Of a stretch of 49,880 nucleotides of DNA, positions 28,401 to 34,900 are shown in pieces. The stretch is from Saprospiraceae bacterium. Its GTDB lineage: Bacteria > Bacteroidota > Bacteroidia > Chitinophagales > Saprospiraceae. The DNA is taken from assembly GCA_020630495.1 (NCBI GenBank), contig JAHDBH010000014.1, positions 2,527 through 52,406 of the forward strand, given 5' to 3'. The notes beneath the pieces were generated by a model. It worked only from the letters and a program-made list of their open reading frames with translations. It was not told the origin of the DNA and searched no databases. Both the position numbers and the translations under genes were made by a program. Positions within the stretch are counted from its first letter, which is position 1. Every line of letters begins with the position of its first letter.

Positions 28401-31145
28401 AAGTCTTGTGCCTGGATACCCATCCGCGACAGCTCCTTCAGAATCGAGCACCGTCGCATCTGGATTCAATATATCGCAAGTCGTAATCTCTACAGTGATA
28501 CTGTCTAAACTATAGTATGGTCTGATCTCACCAGGATATATATCACCAGGACCACCATCATAGCTCAATTGCATAGACACGGCGTAGTCATTGCATCCAC
28601 GTGGTCTTGGACGTCCAAATGAAGTGACCGAGAACTCAGGTCTATGTACATATAGCTCCATAGACAGATCCAGACATTTTACTTGATCTAAATCAGGATC
28701 ATTGTCCTGGATCGTGTCTACGAGATTATAAAAGATAACTCTAGGCTCTTCAAGACGCGCTGCATTCTCGCGCTGAATCGAGCGATTCTTTTCTACGCGC
28801 ATCTTAAGATTGACATTGATACTATCATTTGGCTCCAAGCCGCCTACAGGAAGTGAATCAGTAAACTCATAGGTAAACAAGTGGTCTAGCCCTGTCTGAT
28901 TATCAAGCACTGGAGGCGGCATGTCAAAGGTGTCATAAGTCATCTCACTGGCGTCCCAGATGACAAATTCTCCACCTGCGTACTGGAGAATGTTGGCTCC
29001 GTTAGTTGACTGGTAGGAAACGTCAAGAAACGCATTGGGCCATGTCTGATCAACACCACCACTGAGACCTGGAATCTGGCGACTAGTAGCTATGAGGCAG
29101 AAGGTATCATGTGGCATTACACGACGCAGCTGAACTGGATCTATCGTAGCAGCATCAACGTATTCATCACATATAGTAGGACTAGGAAAACCTGTAGTGA
29201 TTCTCCTCGTCTCAGTAGATCTCACAGTGAGACCTCCGTATGGACAAGGCTGACCACAGATAAATACGGGATTGTATACAGGACATGAGAATATCTCAAT
29301 GACGTCACATGCCTCATCACACTCAAAATCAAACTGAAAATCAAATCTAGAGGAGCCTACAAGAGCGTCACAATCAAGTATAAGATCAAGATTAAAGCAA
29401 ATAGGTTGGTTGTCGTCAAATATTCCTGTGTAAAACACGCTATCGCCCACTTGCACAGCTGGACTGACTTCCGTAGTACCTGAGATAGAAGATCCTAGAA
29501 GATTGATACCGATAGGCATGCGACCACGAAGTGTAAGTTCCGAGGTAGGACATTGTATAAAGCTGTCTCCTCTATCTCCACTAAATCTGTGAGCACCACA
29601 TACCATGACAGTAAATGGCTCATTATCAAATACATTGGACGGTGCGATGACCGTACCGTCGCCATCTAAGGTAAACTGGAAAAATCTCGATCTTGTACTC
29701 ACAACTTCCAGATCAAGCCTGTCTCTACACTCATCTGTAAATGATGTGGCAACCTTATACGAGCCAGACACTCTACGCTCTCTACAATCTGGTCTAGGCT
29801 CAGGGAGATGCTTAAGTAATACGGTATAAGATTCTCCAGGAGCGAGATCATCAAACTGTCCATCACCATCAAGATCCTCTAGTCCAACACCTGGACCATC
29901 TGGATCTACAGTGATGTCGCTAAAATTAATCACCACGCCTGTGTCCTCGCGTGCAGCTGTCTCACCTAGAGTAAAGGGAACATCTAGGCCATTCACACAT
30001 GTACTTACTATTGGCATACCAGTCCTGAACTGACCAGGATTGAGAGAAAGACTGAGTCCTCGAGAGTTAAATCCTGCTAGATATTGAATATTGTAAGCGA
30101 TCACTTCGCCATCATTAGTAAACTCATGATTGACGATAGCTGTATCGCAGAAATTAGATGCCTGCTGTATGCCACCGCCTGTGTAGATTACATCTGGCAC
30201 ACCGCCAGCAAGCGGCAAGGCACAGTCTACGATGAGAGAGCGCTGGCATATCTCTCCAGCACATCCCCAGTATGCCTGCATGCGGCTATCAGTATTACAA
30301 TCAAGAACTGCAATACTTCTCTGGAGCTCGATGATCTCGCCATTGTCAAAGCAATCACCTAGACCAGCCCTCATAAAATCATCCTCATCAAAAATATAAA
30401 ACATCGTATCACCACGAAGCTCTGGAGTAAGAGTGACACCCACATGCTGTATGTCAAATGTCTCTATACCAGACTCCTCTACGATCCAAAATTGAAAGCT
30501 GTCTACACAGCCCAGTCCACCATTGACAATTTGGATTGGCTTGGTAATCGTGTCGCCGAAGGTCACTTCTATTGCCTCTGGCTCTGATATAGCGAGTGAT
30601 CCGACGAGAAGGTCGTAGGCATTTACCGTGGGATCATTATCTATGACCACACCTGCATCATGAAACACTCTGATGGCACCCTTAAATGTACCGCCCGCAA
30701 GCTGAAACTCCACAGCCTCACATGTCTGAGCTACACGGCCCCAAGTAATAATAAACTGATTACCAAATTCGATCACTCCATCATCTGCCTCTACCCTAAA
30801 TCTGACTCGATTCAAGTTACTGATGTCTACGCGAGTAAATGTAAAAGAGGAACCTAACTCTCCTATGATATCAAACTCACCTGGCACATAATCAATACCT
30901 GGTGGTAAGTCAAGCTCGATGATGACTCCGTCGGAGTTATCAGTCACCGTAAAGGCAAATCGGGCAAAGTTGAGAAAAGATGCCTCATCGAGACAGGCCA
31001 CGACGTCCTCCGTGGGAAACTCATCTCCCTCAAAGTCGCTGTAGAAGATCGAGACCTGCGCGTGCATTACCAGAGGAACACAAAAGAGAATAGCACCAAA
31101 GAGCATGGCGCGTAGGAAAGCAGAGATGGGAGTAATAACTCTCAT
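16482..31145 (-). CDS. Giant secreted HYR-domain protein with T9SS sorting domain
   Basis: A 4,887-residue surface or secreted protein. Residues 1-30 form a signal peptide ending MHAQ. Residues about 31-1590 are beta-rich with paired cysteines and match no family I can name. From about 1665 onward run at least fifteen HYR-type units, each with the pattern (V/L)xxPxxxCP...D(N)C...TxTDxxGNxxxCxFxVxVxD. Two lamin-tail domains interrupt this series, at about 1778-1930 (WINEIHYDNAFADVGEFVEI) and 3212-3395 (LLISEVVQDYNSM ... DDYIEITNYG). After about 3700 come longer HYR-related units, then a CnaB-like segment (about 4465-4510), a dockerin-like segment with two calcium-loop-like repeats (about 4515-4640), a cohesin-like segment (about 4645-4790) and a T9SS type A sorting domain (NTPNPF near 4798 to the end at IVVD). 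The architecture suggests adhesion or matrix. It is monocistronic. Confidence 0.88.
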   Translation of the reverse strand: MRVITPISAFLRAMLFGAILFCVPLVMHAQVSIFYSDFEGDEFPTEDVVACLDEASFLNFARFAFTVTDNSDGVIIELDLPPGIDYVPGEFDIIGELGSSFTFTRVDISNLNRVRFRVEADDGVIEFGNQFIITWGRVAQTCEAVEFQLAGGTFKGAIRVFHDAGVVIDNDPTVNAYDLLVGSLAISEPEAIEVTFGDTITKPIQIVNGGLGCVDSFQFWIVEESGIETFDIQHVGVTLTPELRGDTMFYIFDEDDFMRAGLGDCFDNGEIIELQRSIAVLDCNTDSRMQAYWGCAGEICQRSLIVDCALPLAGGVPDVIYTGGGIQQASNFCDTAIVNHEFTNDGEVIAYNIQYLAGFNSRGLSLSLNPGQFRTGMPIVSTCVNGLDVPFTLGETAAREDTGVVINFSDITVDPDGPGVGLEDLDGDGQFDDLAPGESYTVLLKHLPEPRPDCRERRVSGSYKVATSFTDECRDRLDLEVVSTRSRFFQFTLDGDGTVIAPSNVFDNEPFTVMVCGAHRFSGDRGDSFIQCPTSELTLRGRMPIGINLLGSSISGTTEVSPAVQVGDSVFYTGIFDDNQPICFNLDLILDCDALVGSSRFDFQFDFECDEACDVIEIFSCPVYNPVFICGQPCPYGGLTVRSTETRRITTGFPSPTICDEYVDAATIDPVQLRRVMPHDTFCLIATSRQIPGLSGGVDQTWPNAFLDVSYQSTNGANILQYAGGEFVIWDASEMTYDTFDMPPPVLDNQTGLDHLFTYEFTDSLPVGGLEPNDSINVNLKMRVEKNRSIQRENAARLEEPRVIFYNLVDTIQDNDPDLDQVKCLDLSMELYVHRPEFSVTSFGRPRPRGCNDYAVSMQLSYDGGPGDIYPGEIRPYYSLDSITVEITTCDILNPDATVLDSEGAVADGYPGTRLQTFVGEPDRVSGNDTLQRFTWYNPGDWPKGDQNGPQQLESGYTFRPSFTPSCRSKDGFIRVTHHAQKYAYAHDTSCFEPVIRTGTQAVSHQLPIYEIENLSGNQFAGQDTVSWNLDVRNISNVNGFNLWLAFEDRASSIELLDVRDVAADTLIPFIPYIKGDWIRLNEALLRRQTQEIEVTGVISQCPPDSVLVQLGWECAAFPMDPGSAPCVEDTTFIVAEPQLSEVQLAIDRDPELPIDLCSSDTFLVLFNSAQAAFLNEPVFTIVVPTGAVIRPVSVEYPLNSGNTEFLTPSVQGNVLTYFIEDHSAVGEQGLPGTLDEIDPNLRAVYFTVIVETDCDFTSGENLRFIGEGLRPCGEPAINDEITIRSADIRVEGADPPYLAEFELDIATDSILQGCEANIISTEITLASFIETATKPNDTLFIILDPGITFDESLFMCTSVDDNTCLEFEYARTNPVSGFTRVALSFPETPIDLSMGIVTTSFDLAIEASQDIMCDARRSIEFRSISTVGDVPCATEPGGFCLTLRTTTGFIAQDFRVRRSVATFTDFALVCRSTADFAYAGSLTVDSLPVSADQQLIIDVFCADDEGESLGESVERIFIQGPIAIGDTVDFEGDFDAVCDIENGVIVAFNQVASNGEENCICEDQRLLVTVPKCPSVEVGTIETNTICSPDQTSQVFAVTNPDDDAIRGLWSTSGTGFFFDLPSRETEYFWSPEDIANGSVRLFYTLRPTQDSLCMQSDSVEVFYMEDLLPPDIICPAHKHADNDPGECGAVIDVPELEVFENCTDSRNLLIQFAINDDSLSIGVPDTAFFPVGENTVTIIVTDLSGLSDTCEYKVTVDDVEAPMAICPDLAALPTTPWINEIHYDNAFADVGEFVEIAGPAGFDLSNCIVYLYDGFSGAFYGTDTLSGEIIPDEGDGFGAVVSTFTVGIAQGTEGVALVCDGELLQFISYEGTFTASNGPAAGELSADIGVSESVSTMVGTSLQFLGAGTVGSWSPSRPESPGILNDGQDISEVMGLVQFETEPGTCAATVSGLSITGVDNCDTSLTIINDSPYGTDDASGLYDVGVYSVTYTVTDSAGNSSTCTISFEVVDAEAPVLDCNVINLNQDNTPGECGFIPMGGELDPNFTDNCPGTMIFHDFITAPDSTSLDGANLPFGDTDILWVAMDAEGNKDSCMITISVTDVENPVFVTCPDNDTLRVGSNVDICEGSAIFSTPLADDNCGLATVTQLSGPPAGESLAVGIYSVSFLATDIEGNTDTCDFTLIVEDTELPSITCPGNMIVAEADQGACTWTSEEGKLSLLNSFENCPVAITYHIISLEGDTLSTGDDDASGEIFQLGMTQVCYTSIETEDPDQNGMLSDTCCFMVRVDDVEAPVIDCPMDQTFADSEDTLADCQYTSDGDGLDPTAVDNCSVTLFTHDYDAPDNTSLDGAVFPLGTTEVTWTAIDTAGNTSTCVFTITVTDDVTPSIICPVDAVVTSVNDDCDAQYDWTHPTPVDNCPLGILVDYTVQYTNPDGSIDGPHDIRSLIALGDLSTSRNFDVGVTTVEYFVVDPGGNSVGCSFTVTVSDLALPFLVGCPDSSIVVDNDLGWCGAIVNLPTIFGLDGCTGTDSLGVEYNVDGAGWTSVNPSGDFFEADTTPVQVRTIDDAGNIDSCSFDVIVVDKEVPEVVCTNLFFEQANDICSVNVTAEDLAALSSDNCGVASIQISTDTTNFFDSLTLTVVGPTFEDIAVIVRVVDSSGNEAFCFAEVSIRCGVTDLCPFVDVEILSGNIACALDTVSIGVTLDATEVPGEWSSTGDGTFTDPSATIVDYIPGPTDISGDTIFIIYTQDSIFNCQPIDSTILILDFDTEAPSLMGCPDGEFVVENDAGWCGAIVNFPTISATDNCTDNDGLRIEYSVNGGPFTLDNPTGDFFEVDTTPVEIRIRVIDLAGNIDSCAFDVVVNDKEAPAAVCQDVVFDLGLLCEATLSADELDGGSSDNCGEMTFLISRDGGPFMDSIALTQDDIAENFVNITLQVTDGAGNSSICVSAVEVVGANVNLGLCAADTMVSTIAGACIGQVPNILPDFDSTSICGDVVNVRQIPEAGVLFGGQVGDSIVIRLVTLSNGGVLDTCETVAVLVDTEEPTWLNCPRPAIVVKSMPGQCGAFVNFSLPAAIDNCELDSVIRTDDVGLTSGEMFPVGKTTLRFVAIDASGNMSEECTLDIFVNDGEAPVIECPEVDTTATDPGLCGAFIDADLIAPSFTDDNCPENIGLLYTVTDASGAIVACGAGDASTALLPKGTNTITYTATDQPLLLISEVVQDYNSMVGGQVDSPDYIEGTGSDDYIEITNYGPCAVDISCLQIERVSTGSDIYSAEGEVIVPVGATLVIHYGEGTDSPSDNYFNVASDVDLMSGDAAAYILSINGHVLDVVSTNGFNPVGQGTAAIVDADDWSGSVASSDGAAGIARAITCDMNSGDDWTVLSEDYPASIGSLNDGATVMADNGSVCTLQSAEPNTASCSFTVVIEDIELPSCDDSLMPLVDTVLTNDPGVCGASYTWIHPCISDNCPMGTISVSYVNDDPDATTPDDGIVMCADSVTEVFGCGTTTVIYTITDMAGNVSNCSFTVTVDDVEPPTFTCPKDWTLTLEPGQCGVIKDFEIEDVLDNCEIDSMIVEQNGQFLPIGDTTITVRIIDKAGNEVSCEFMFTILEFPSTVTELACQDGINLSLGPDCEAEITSDFFLSGNNYGCYDCYTVTVHEDVDSPPIPSSPFVNTDHIGQTLIVMVTDCNTGNVCWGELTVENKIIPDFICPPDTIVPCNGLANPEFTGFPSLLSCVDNADVTYVDDFTDEGKCNAPRATVVRTWTVTDANGTSVTCVQNILVDRIQLDSVDWPANYDDINLPSFTCADVAANPSVIDPSNTGFPSIDGEPLELGVNPFCDITYFVEDEIFAGCGGSYEIQRIWKISNLCEDPVPGINPIVHIQRILVWDTDGPQVIAPEDVTLQSPSDECFANYAVPVPTVVDECSEFDYTISATDGTILVLGPNQFVLSDLTEGETELSYFLQDECGNISVHTITITVEDNFPPIPICDENTVVSLNESGAATVFSETFDDGSFDNCHDVFFKVRRNPGPNRYDDQVNFSCSDIGREIEVTLRVFDVDPGPGVVSARDMRPGGEFFGRFNDCTVNITVQDKLPPFILCPDDITLDCGEEIDMRALENPRDETYGAPIAIDNCTFTLDVEINMADAECGEGTITRIFTVTDRGGLTNTCRQQIFLVNSDPTTESDIRFPSDVDRSDVCLEDLEDDPSVTGEPVVNGAICSDILISFEDELFTNDADACLKIFRTWKVLDWCQYDEDTGAGIWTDLQIIKLSNNIAPVIEGADDTVEACDSAATTCEGFIELTVTASDDCSADVAVSYQIDAFDDGDIDVIAPGADASGTYPFGRHRIIWTAEDGCGNTTTVEQIFVLEDCKKPSPKCFSGLVTVIMESVGEVTIWASEFDAGSDDNCGDVTVSFSEDVDDTNLSFTCNDLGTQTLQLWVTDAAGNQDFCETFIFIQDNNDVCDSISGTIAGVIYTKELETVEGVEVDLSTTIGLLSSMLTPADGAYIFDNQPHKDDYLISAFKNDDPKNGISTFDIVKIQKHILGLERFTSPYEYIAADVNNNQAVSAIDIAELRKLLLGSYTEFPENTSWRFSVEDQTFDDPTSPWPFIEIVELLDFTAEEDLDNNFIAIKVGDLTGDAVTSSLVGTTDRTDDEVVLLAIEEQQLDGSEMITIPVRARDFQAMLGYQLTWKWDAQLMDFETIESGALDIHPGLVNALQSADGLMSMSWSRGVAKTIADDEVLFTLTFSPLMEMDIALSDIFSISDDITTIEAYSEASAELGVALDWTQPEAATVYAWSLEQNTPNPFDEQTQFEFSLGLESDVTIAISDELGRVVKVIEGVYGAGLHTITIKRSELGAGGVYPYEMTAVPTSGEDAYTEVKKMIVVD
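20960..21512 (-). other. Lamin-tail domain inserted in an HYR unit (second copy)
   Basis: Part of the giant protein. The HYR unit starting VIECPEVDTTATDPGLCGAF reaches TNTITYTATD and is then interrupted by the lamin-tail segment (DDYIEITNYGPCAVDIS). It resumes with ASCSFTVVIED, the normal final strand of an HYR unit. The insertion is thus between the last two strands of the host domain. Confidence 0.65.
25345..25815 (-). other. Lamin-tail domain inserted in an HYR unit (first copy)
   Basis: Part of the giant protein. The HYR unit begins VEAPMAICPDLAALPTT, is interrupted by a lamin-tail segment (WINEIHYDNAF, EFVEIAGPAGFDLSNC), and continues with FETEPGTCAATVSG, which is the normal second strand of HYR units. 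The insertion point is after the first strand, different from that of the other copy. Confidence 0.65.
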
Positions 31146-31255
31146 AGGATATAACGTTTCATTCAGGTGTGTGCCAGAAATTTCTTAGGCTTCTAGCAAC
31201 TGTAGGTTCATCATCAGATACAGCTCGCCCGTGGGCAGAATTATCTCTGACTTAG

Positions 31256-31289
31256 CAAAGATAATCAGCCCACTGCACAATAACATCAA
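31256..31289 (-). promoter_or_regulatory. Candidate promoter of the giant HYR gene
   Basis: On the minus strand TATCTTTG (31263-31256) matches TAnnTTTG, and a TTG (31289-31287) lies 23 bp upstream. The start codon is about 110 bp downstream, leaving a leader of roughly 100 nt. The rest of the 240-bp gap (31146-31386) is A+T rich with no gene. Confidence 0.42.
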
Positions 31290-31308
31290 CAATGTGTCTA
31301 AATACCCG

Positions 31309-31330
31309 AAAAACTATGTTTTACATATAG
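31309..31330 (-). terminator. Weak intrinsic terminator of the ABC/SBP-OmpA operon
   Basis: On the minus strand CTATATG, a TAAAA loop and CATAG form a short A+T-rich stem with one bulge, followed by TTTTT. It lies about 57 bp after the ATPase stop codon. The stem is weak, so confidence is low. Confidence 0.35.
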
Positions 31331-31386
31331 AAAATCTCATCATACGTATAAGCTACAATTCAGTGGTTTTATACATACAGAATATC

Positions 31387-32193
31387 CTATGTGTCTGTCT
31401 GAAGAGAGATCATGAGGTCCTCCACCTCATGTACGATCTCATCATACCTGCTACTACGCTTCACACCGCGGTCTCTGTGGAGGGGTAGATCAACATGAAT
31501 CCTGTGCACAATCTGAGCAGGCTGTCGATCGAGTATATAGATCTCATCTGCAAGATATACGGCTTCATTGATATCGTGCGTCACAAAGACCACTGTACTG
31601 TGATAACTATGCCACAGATCGCTGAGAAGATCTTGCATCTGCAGACGTGTGCGTATATCAAGTGCACCAAATGGCTCGTCCATGAGCAGTATACGAGGAT
31701 CGGCCAGTAAGCTGCGTGCTATCGCCACCCTCTGCAGCTGCCCTCCACTCAGAGTAGGATACTGTGCATACTTGTGCTCGTGCCCCTGTAGGCCTACTCG
31801 CTTGATAAGCTCCAGGGCCTGTGCATCGCGCTCTTTGCGCGGCATGCCTTTGTAGCGCAGTGCGAGGGAAACATTATCTAGTACTGTCATCCACGGCAGA
31901 CTACTATACTGCTGAAATACCATACTCACGCGCTTATCAGAGGACGCCCGCTCTCCATCTATAAGCACTTTACCTTCAGTGGGTACTTGTAGATTAGCCA
32001 TATATCTCAGTATGGTACTCTTACCGCTCCCACTAGGCCCTAGCAGACAGATAAACTGCCCCTGATCGGGCTTGTCTTCTATGAGCAGGTCTAGATCTTT
32101 GATGACCCAGTTCTCACCGCCATCATAACTCTGTCCCACGCCGCGCAGCTCTATGATATTGGATAGGCTGGTATCTTTGAAATCAACTGCCAT
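31387..32193 (-). CDS. ABC transporter ATP-binding protein (NitT/TauT-like)
   Basis: A 268-residue ATPase of the nitrate/sulfonate/taurine importer class. It has Walker A GPSGSGKST (52-60), Q-loop Q94 in MVFQQYSSLPWMTV, signature LSGGQ (148-152), Walker B ILLMDEPFGALD (168-179) and the switch histidine H206 in FVTHDINEAVYLADEI. The Q-loop-downstream LPWMTVLDNVSL is typical of SsuB/TauB. Its start lies 11 bp inside the end of the permease gene, so the two are translationally coupled. It is the last gene of the five-gene operon. Substrate is not predictable, because the partner binding protein is an atypical OmpA fusion. Confidence 0.92.
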   Translation of the reverse strand: MAVDFKDTSLSNIIELRGVGQSYDGGENWVIKDLDLLIEDKPDQGQFICLLGPSGSGKSTILRYMANLQVPTEGKVLIDGERASSDKRVSMVFQQYSSLPWMTVLDNVSLALRYKGMPRKERDAQALELIKRVGLQGHEHKYAQYPTLSGGQLQRVAIARSLLADPRILLMDEPFGALDIRTRLQMQDLLSDLWHSYHSTVVFVTHDINEAVYLADEIYILDRQPAQIVHRIHVDLPLHRDRGVKRSSRYDEIVHEVEDLMISLQTDT

Positions 32194-33250
32194 GTGCGGG
32201 TTTTATGTAGGGGAACTTTCGTTCAAATGCGTACTTGTAAACAGCCATCACTAGCACAAGAAGGCCTAGCACCCATAGCACCCAGACTGTATCTTGAAAT
32301 GCCATAGATAGGTACTTAGAAGGTAGAAAGCCTATAAGCTCATTGAGCAAAAGCACATAGAAAATAGCTGCAAATAGCCACTTGAGCACGAGCTTGATGT
32401 ACCCTAAGATGAGCTTCGCGCTCTCAGATCCTTGCTGATCTACACCGTGCTGCTTTCTCGTGACATACTTATGAGGAAACCATCGCTTATCTAAGCTGGT
32501 CAGCAGCCTATCTTGTAGGATCCCTATGAGTATGATGATGAGTAGCAAGGCAAATACCTTGTCTAGTCGTCCGCGCCGAAGGCCTACCTTCCATATCAGT
32601 CCACCGAGTCCACCTTCACCTCCTATGGACTCTGATATGATAATATATGTCCATGAGATAGCTGTAAGCACGCGGATGTCATCGCTAATTCTGCTGAGCA
32701 CGGATGGGAGATACACAGTACGTACAGTCTGCCACCAACTAGCTCCTATGGTGTAGACCGTCTTGAGATATACCTGCTTGACCTCATCGATGCGCTGAAT
32801 CACAATCGGCAAGAGGTATATCATGATACCAAATGCTAAAAAGTGAATTTTCATACTGCTACCTATACCAAACCAAGCTATGAATAATCCCAGTACAGCA
32901 GGTAAGCTGATGTAACGCAGTGACTCTACAATACCTTTTGCCGAAAGGCGTATCGGCATCACCAGTCCTATCAAAAATCCAAATGGAATGGAAAGGGCTA
33001 TAGCTTCTATATAACCACCCAGATTAAGTCCTATGGAATAGCAAAGATTGCTGAGAAGATTATTGTCGCGTAGCAGCTCACCGATGGCTCTGTACACATC
33101 ACCTGGAGACGGCAAGATCCCTGATTTCACTATGGGGTCGGCTCCGGCAGTCAGAATATACCATACGAGTAGCACGATCGCATAGCCAAGTACTTGCATA
33201 AGTAGCCTGGTCATCGCCGTGGCATCATTCCATGCCGAGTTTAGACTCAT
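32183..33250 (-). CDS. ABC transporter permease with C-terminal membrane extension
   Basis: A 355-residue inner-membrane permease. The first 270 residues are the binding-protein-dependent permease domain: helices near 18-36, 73-97, 110-130, 137-155, 192-212 and 225-245. The cytoplasmic coupling loop is GASWWQTVRTVYLPSVLSRI, which keeps the G and the LP of the EAA motif. SsuC-like proteins usually end near 260 residues. Here residues 280-345 add two further hydrophobic helices (LVLKWLFAAIFYVLLLNELIG and TVWVLWVLGLLVLVMAVYKY). The gene starts exactly one base after the binding-protein stop. Confidence 0.88.
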   Translation of the reverse strand: MSLNSAWNDATAMTRLLMQVLGYAIVLLVWYILTAGADPIVKSGILPSPGDVYRAIGELLRDNNLLSNLCYSIGLNLGGYIEAIALSIPFGFLIGLVMPIRLSAKGIVESLRYISLPAVLGLFIAWFGIGSSMKIHFLAFGIMIYLLPIVIQRIDEVKQVYLKTVYTIGASWWQTVRTVYLPSVLSRISDDIRVLTAISWTYIIISESIGGEGGLGGLIWKVGLRRGRLDKVFALLLIIILIGILQDRLLTSLDKRWFPHKYVTRKQHGVDQQGSESAKLILGYIKLVLKWLFAAIFYVLLLNELIGFLPSKYLSMAFQDTVWVLWVLGLLVLVMAVYKYAFERKFPYIKPAHGS

Positions 33251-34879
33251 CTACTGTGCTGCAATCAGCTGGAACTCAGTACGACGATTGCGCGCCTTGC
33301 AGCTTTCTGAGGCATTGTCCTCACAGCCTGCGACGGGCTTATCTGGTCCATTGCCAACTGTGATGATACGATCTCGATCTACCTTGTATTCTGTTACAAG
33401 ATAGTCAGCTACGGCCTTTGCTCTAGCATGTGATAATCTCATATTCATATCGCGAGCACCTACATTGTCCGTGTTGCCTTCTATGCGTATGCGCGAGTTG
33501 GCATAGGTCTTGAGCACGGCCGCAAACTCGAGATCGATGATGGTCTTAGCGTTGCTTCCTAGAGTGCTTACACCTGTGGCAAAATTGATTGTCACTGGCT
33601 TGGTACTGATGGCTGGAGCCGCTTTTTCCTCTGAGGTAGGAGCTTTAAAGTTTTTGGACTTCTCACCATCATATGCGGTGCCTGTAAGACTTGTAGTCCT
33701 GCTAGCGGACGCACTCGCTACGAGCTGTCTGAATGGCGGGAAAGGCTTCTTGATGATACCCTCCTGCGTGAAGAGGCGATTGACATTGTCGTAGAGCTGC
33801 TGCCCCTTATAAGCGCCATCATCTCTGAGATTGAAAAAGCTCATATTATCACCGTGTGTAGCCAGATAGGCATCATACATCATCCCCATAGCATCATCTG
33901 GCGGCATGTCATAAGTCTCACCCATGATCTTGGCTGCTTTGACTTGGTTGGCCTCGTTAGCTAGTTCTGCGCTGGCTTTCATCCATCCTTCGTAGAATTT
34001 CTGGACCTTGTCCTGGTTGTCGCTGACAAAATCTTCTTTGGCATACAAGATGCCCGCTAGTGCATAGGCTGCATCCTTGGTGCTCTGTAGGATATTGCTT
34101 CCCTTGACGGTCTCGAGGATTTCAAAGTGGGCTGGACTCCATACCACGGCAGCATCTGCGCTACCAGCTTTGAAAATCGCAGCAGCTGTGGGATTGTCGG
34201 TAGCTTCTATGATGGTGACATCGTCTAGTGTCATGCCTGCAGCATTGAGCGCCATCATAAAAAAGGTCTGACTTGGCGTCAGTGGTGTCAGCACTACTTT
34301 CTTGCCTTTCAGATCATTGACGCTGGTGATTCCTCTGCGACCCACGAGCACATCTCCACCTCTGCTCCAGTCTGTCTGCAAGACCACAACTGGCTCATCC
34401 TCTGTCATGCCCTCATACTCCAGGAGCATGCCATCAAATGTATTGGCCCGCATATCTATACGATCTGCTTTCCATGCTTGCCATGAGGCAACCATATCAT
34501 CCATGAGGATGAAGTTGACCTTGACGCCATATTCCTTCCAGAATCGCGAGTATTCATTGTGCTTTAATCCTTCATTAAAGTACAGCCCTGGCGCAAATCC
34601 TCCCCATGTCACGATCTGCACATTGAGTGCGTCATCATCGTCTCTACCTGAGCTAGAAGCTTGTTTGCTATTGTCTTTGCGATCGCCTTTACCTAGCAAT
34701 CCACCGCCCTTGCTATCATCGCTATCTCCACTTGTCTGTTCTATCTTTTCTGCTTGATCAGCTTTTATCTGATCTAGCACACCTGTCTTCTGCAGGAGAT
34801 AGCGACCTCCAAAAAAGATGAGCGCTAAGATGATGAGCGTGATGAGAAGCTTGGAGAATGTGGTGAGTTGTCTGGCCAT
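33251..34879 (-). CDS. Membrane-anchored substrate-binding protein fused to OmpA domain
   Basis: A 542-residue fusion. Residues about 9-28 form an N-terminal hydrophobic helix without a clear cleavage site, probably an inner-membrane anchor. Residues 38-75 are a charged, low-complexity linker. Residues about 80-395 are a type II periplasmic binding fold of the NMT1/SsuA kind: VQIVTWGGFAPGLYFNEGLKH, VNDLKGKKVVLTPLTPSQTFF, AAAIFKAGSADAAVVWSP. Residues about 430-540 are an OmpA/MotB-like peptidoglycan-binding domain with NTDNVGARDMNMRLSHARAKAVADYL and NRRTEFQLI, including the conserved Asp and Arg that bind diaminopimelate. The protein could span the periplasm between ABC permease and cell wall. 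It is followed directly by the permease gene. Confidence 0.86.
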   Translation of the reverse strand: MARQLTTFSKLLITLIILALIFFGGRYLLQKTGVLDQIKADQAEKIEQTSGDSDDSKGGGLLGKGDRKDNSKQASSSGRDDDDALNVQIVTWGGFAPGLYFNEGLKHNEYSRFWKEYGVKVNFILMDDMVASWQAWKADRIDMRANTFDGMLLEYEGMTEDEPVVVLQTDWSRGGDVLVGRRGITSVNDLKGKKVVLTPLTPSQTFFMMALNAAGMTLDDVTIIEATDNPTAAAIFKAGSADAAVVWSPAHFEILETVKGSNILQSTKDAAYALAGILYAKEDFVSDNQDKVQKFYEGWMKASAELANEANQVKAAKIMGETYDMPPDDAMGMMYDAYLATHGDNMSFFNLRDDGAYKGQQLYDNVNRLFTQEGIIKKPFPPFRQLVASASASRTTSLTGTAYDGEKSKNFKAPTSEEKAAPAISTKPVTINFATGVSTLGSNAKTIIDLEFAAVLKTYANSRIRIEGNTDNVGARDMNMRLSHARAKAVADYLVTEYKVDRDRIITVGNGPDKPVAGCEDNASESCKARNRRTEFQLIAAQ

Positions 34880-34900
34880 GATAGTATATGCTAGTGCTGA

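Noticed and set aside
16362-31145. Numerous plus-strand frames opposite the giant gene
   Set aside because: Short, overlapping, Ser/Thr-rich shadows of HYR-coding sequence.
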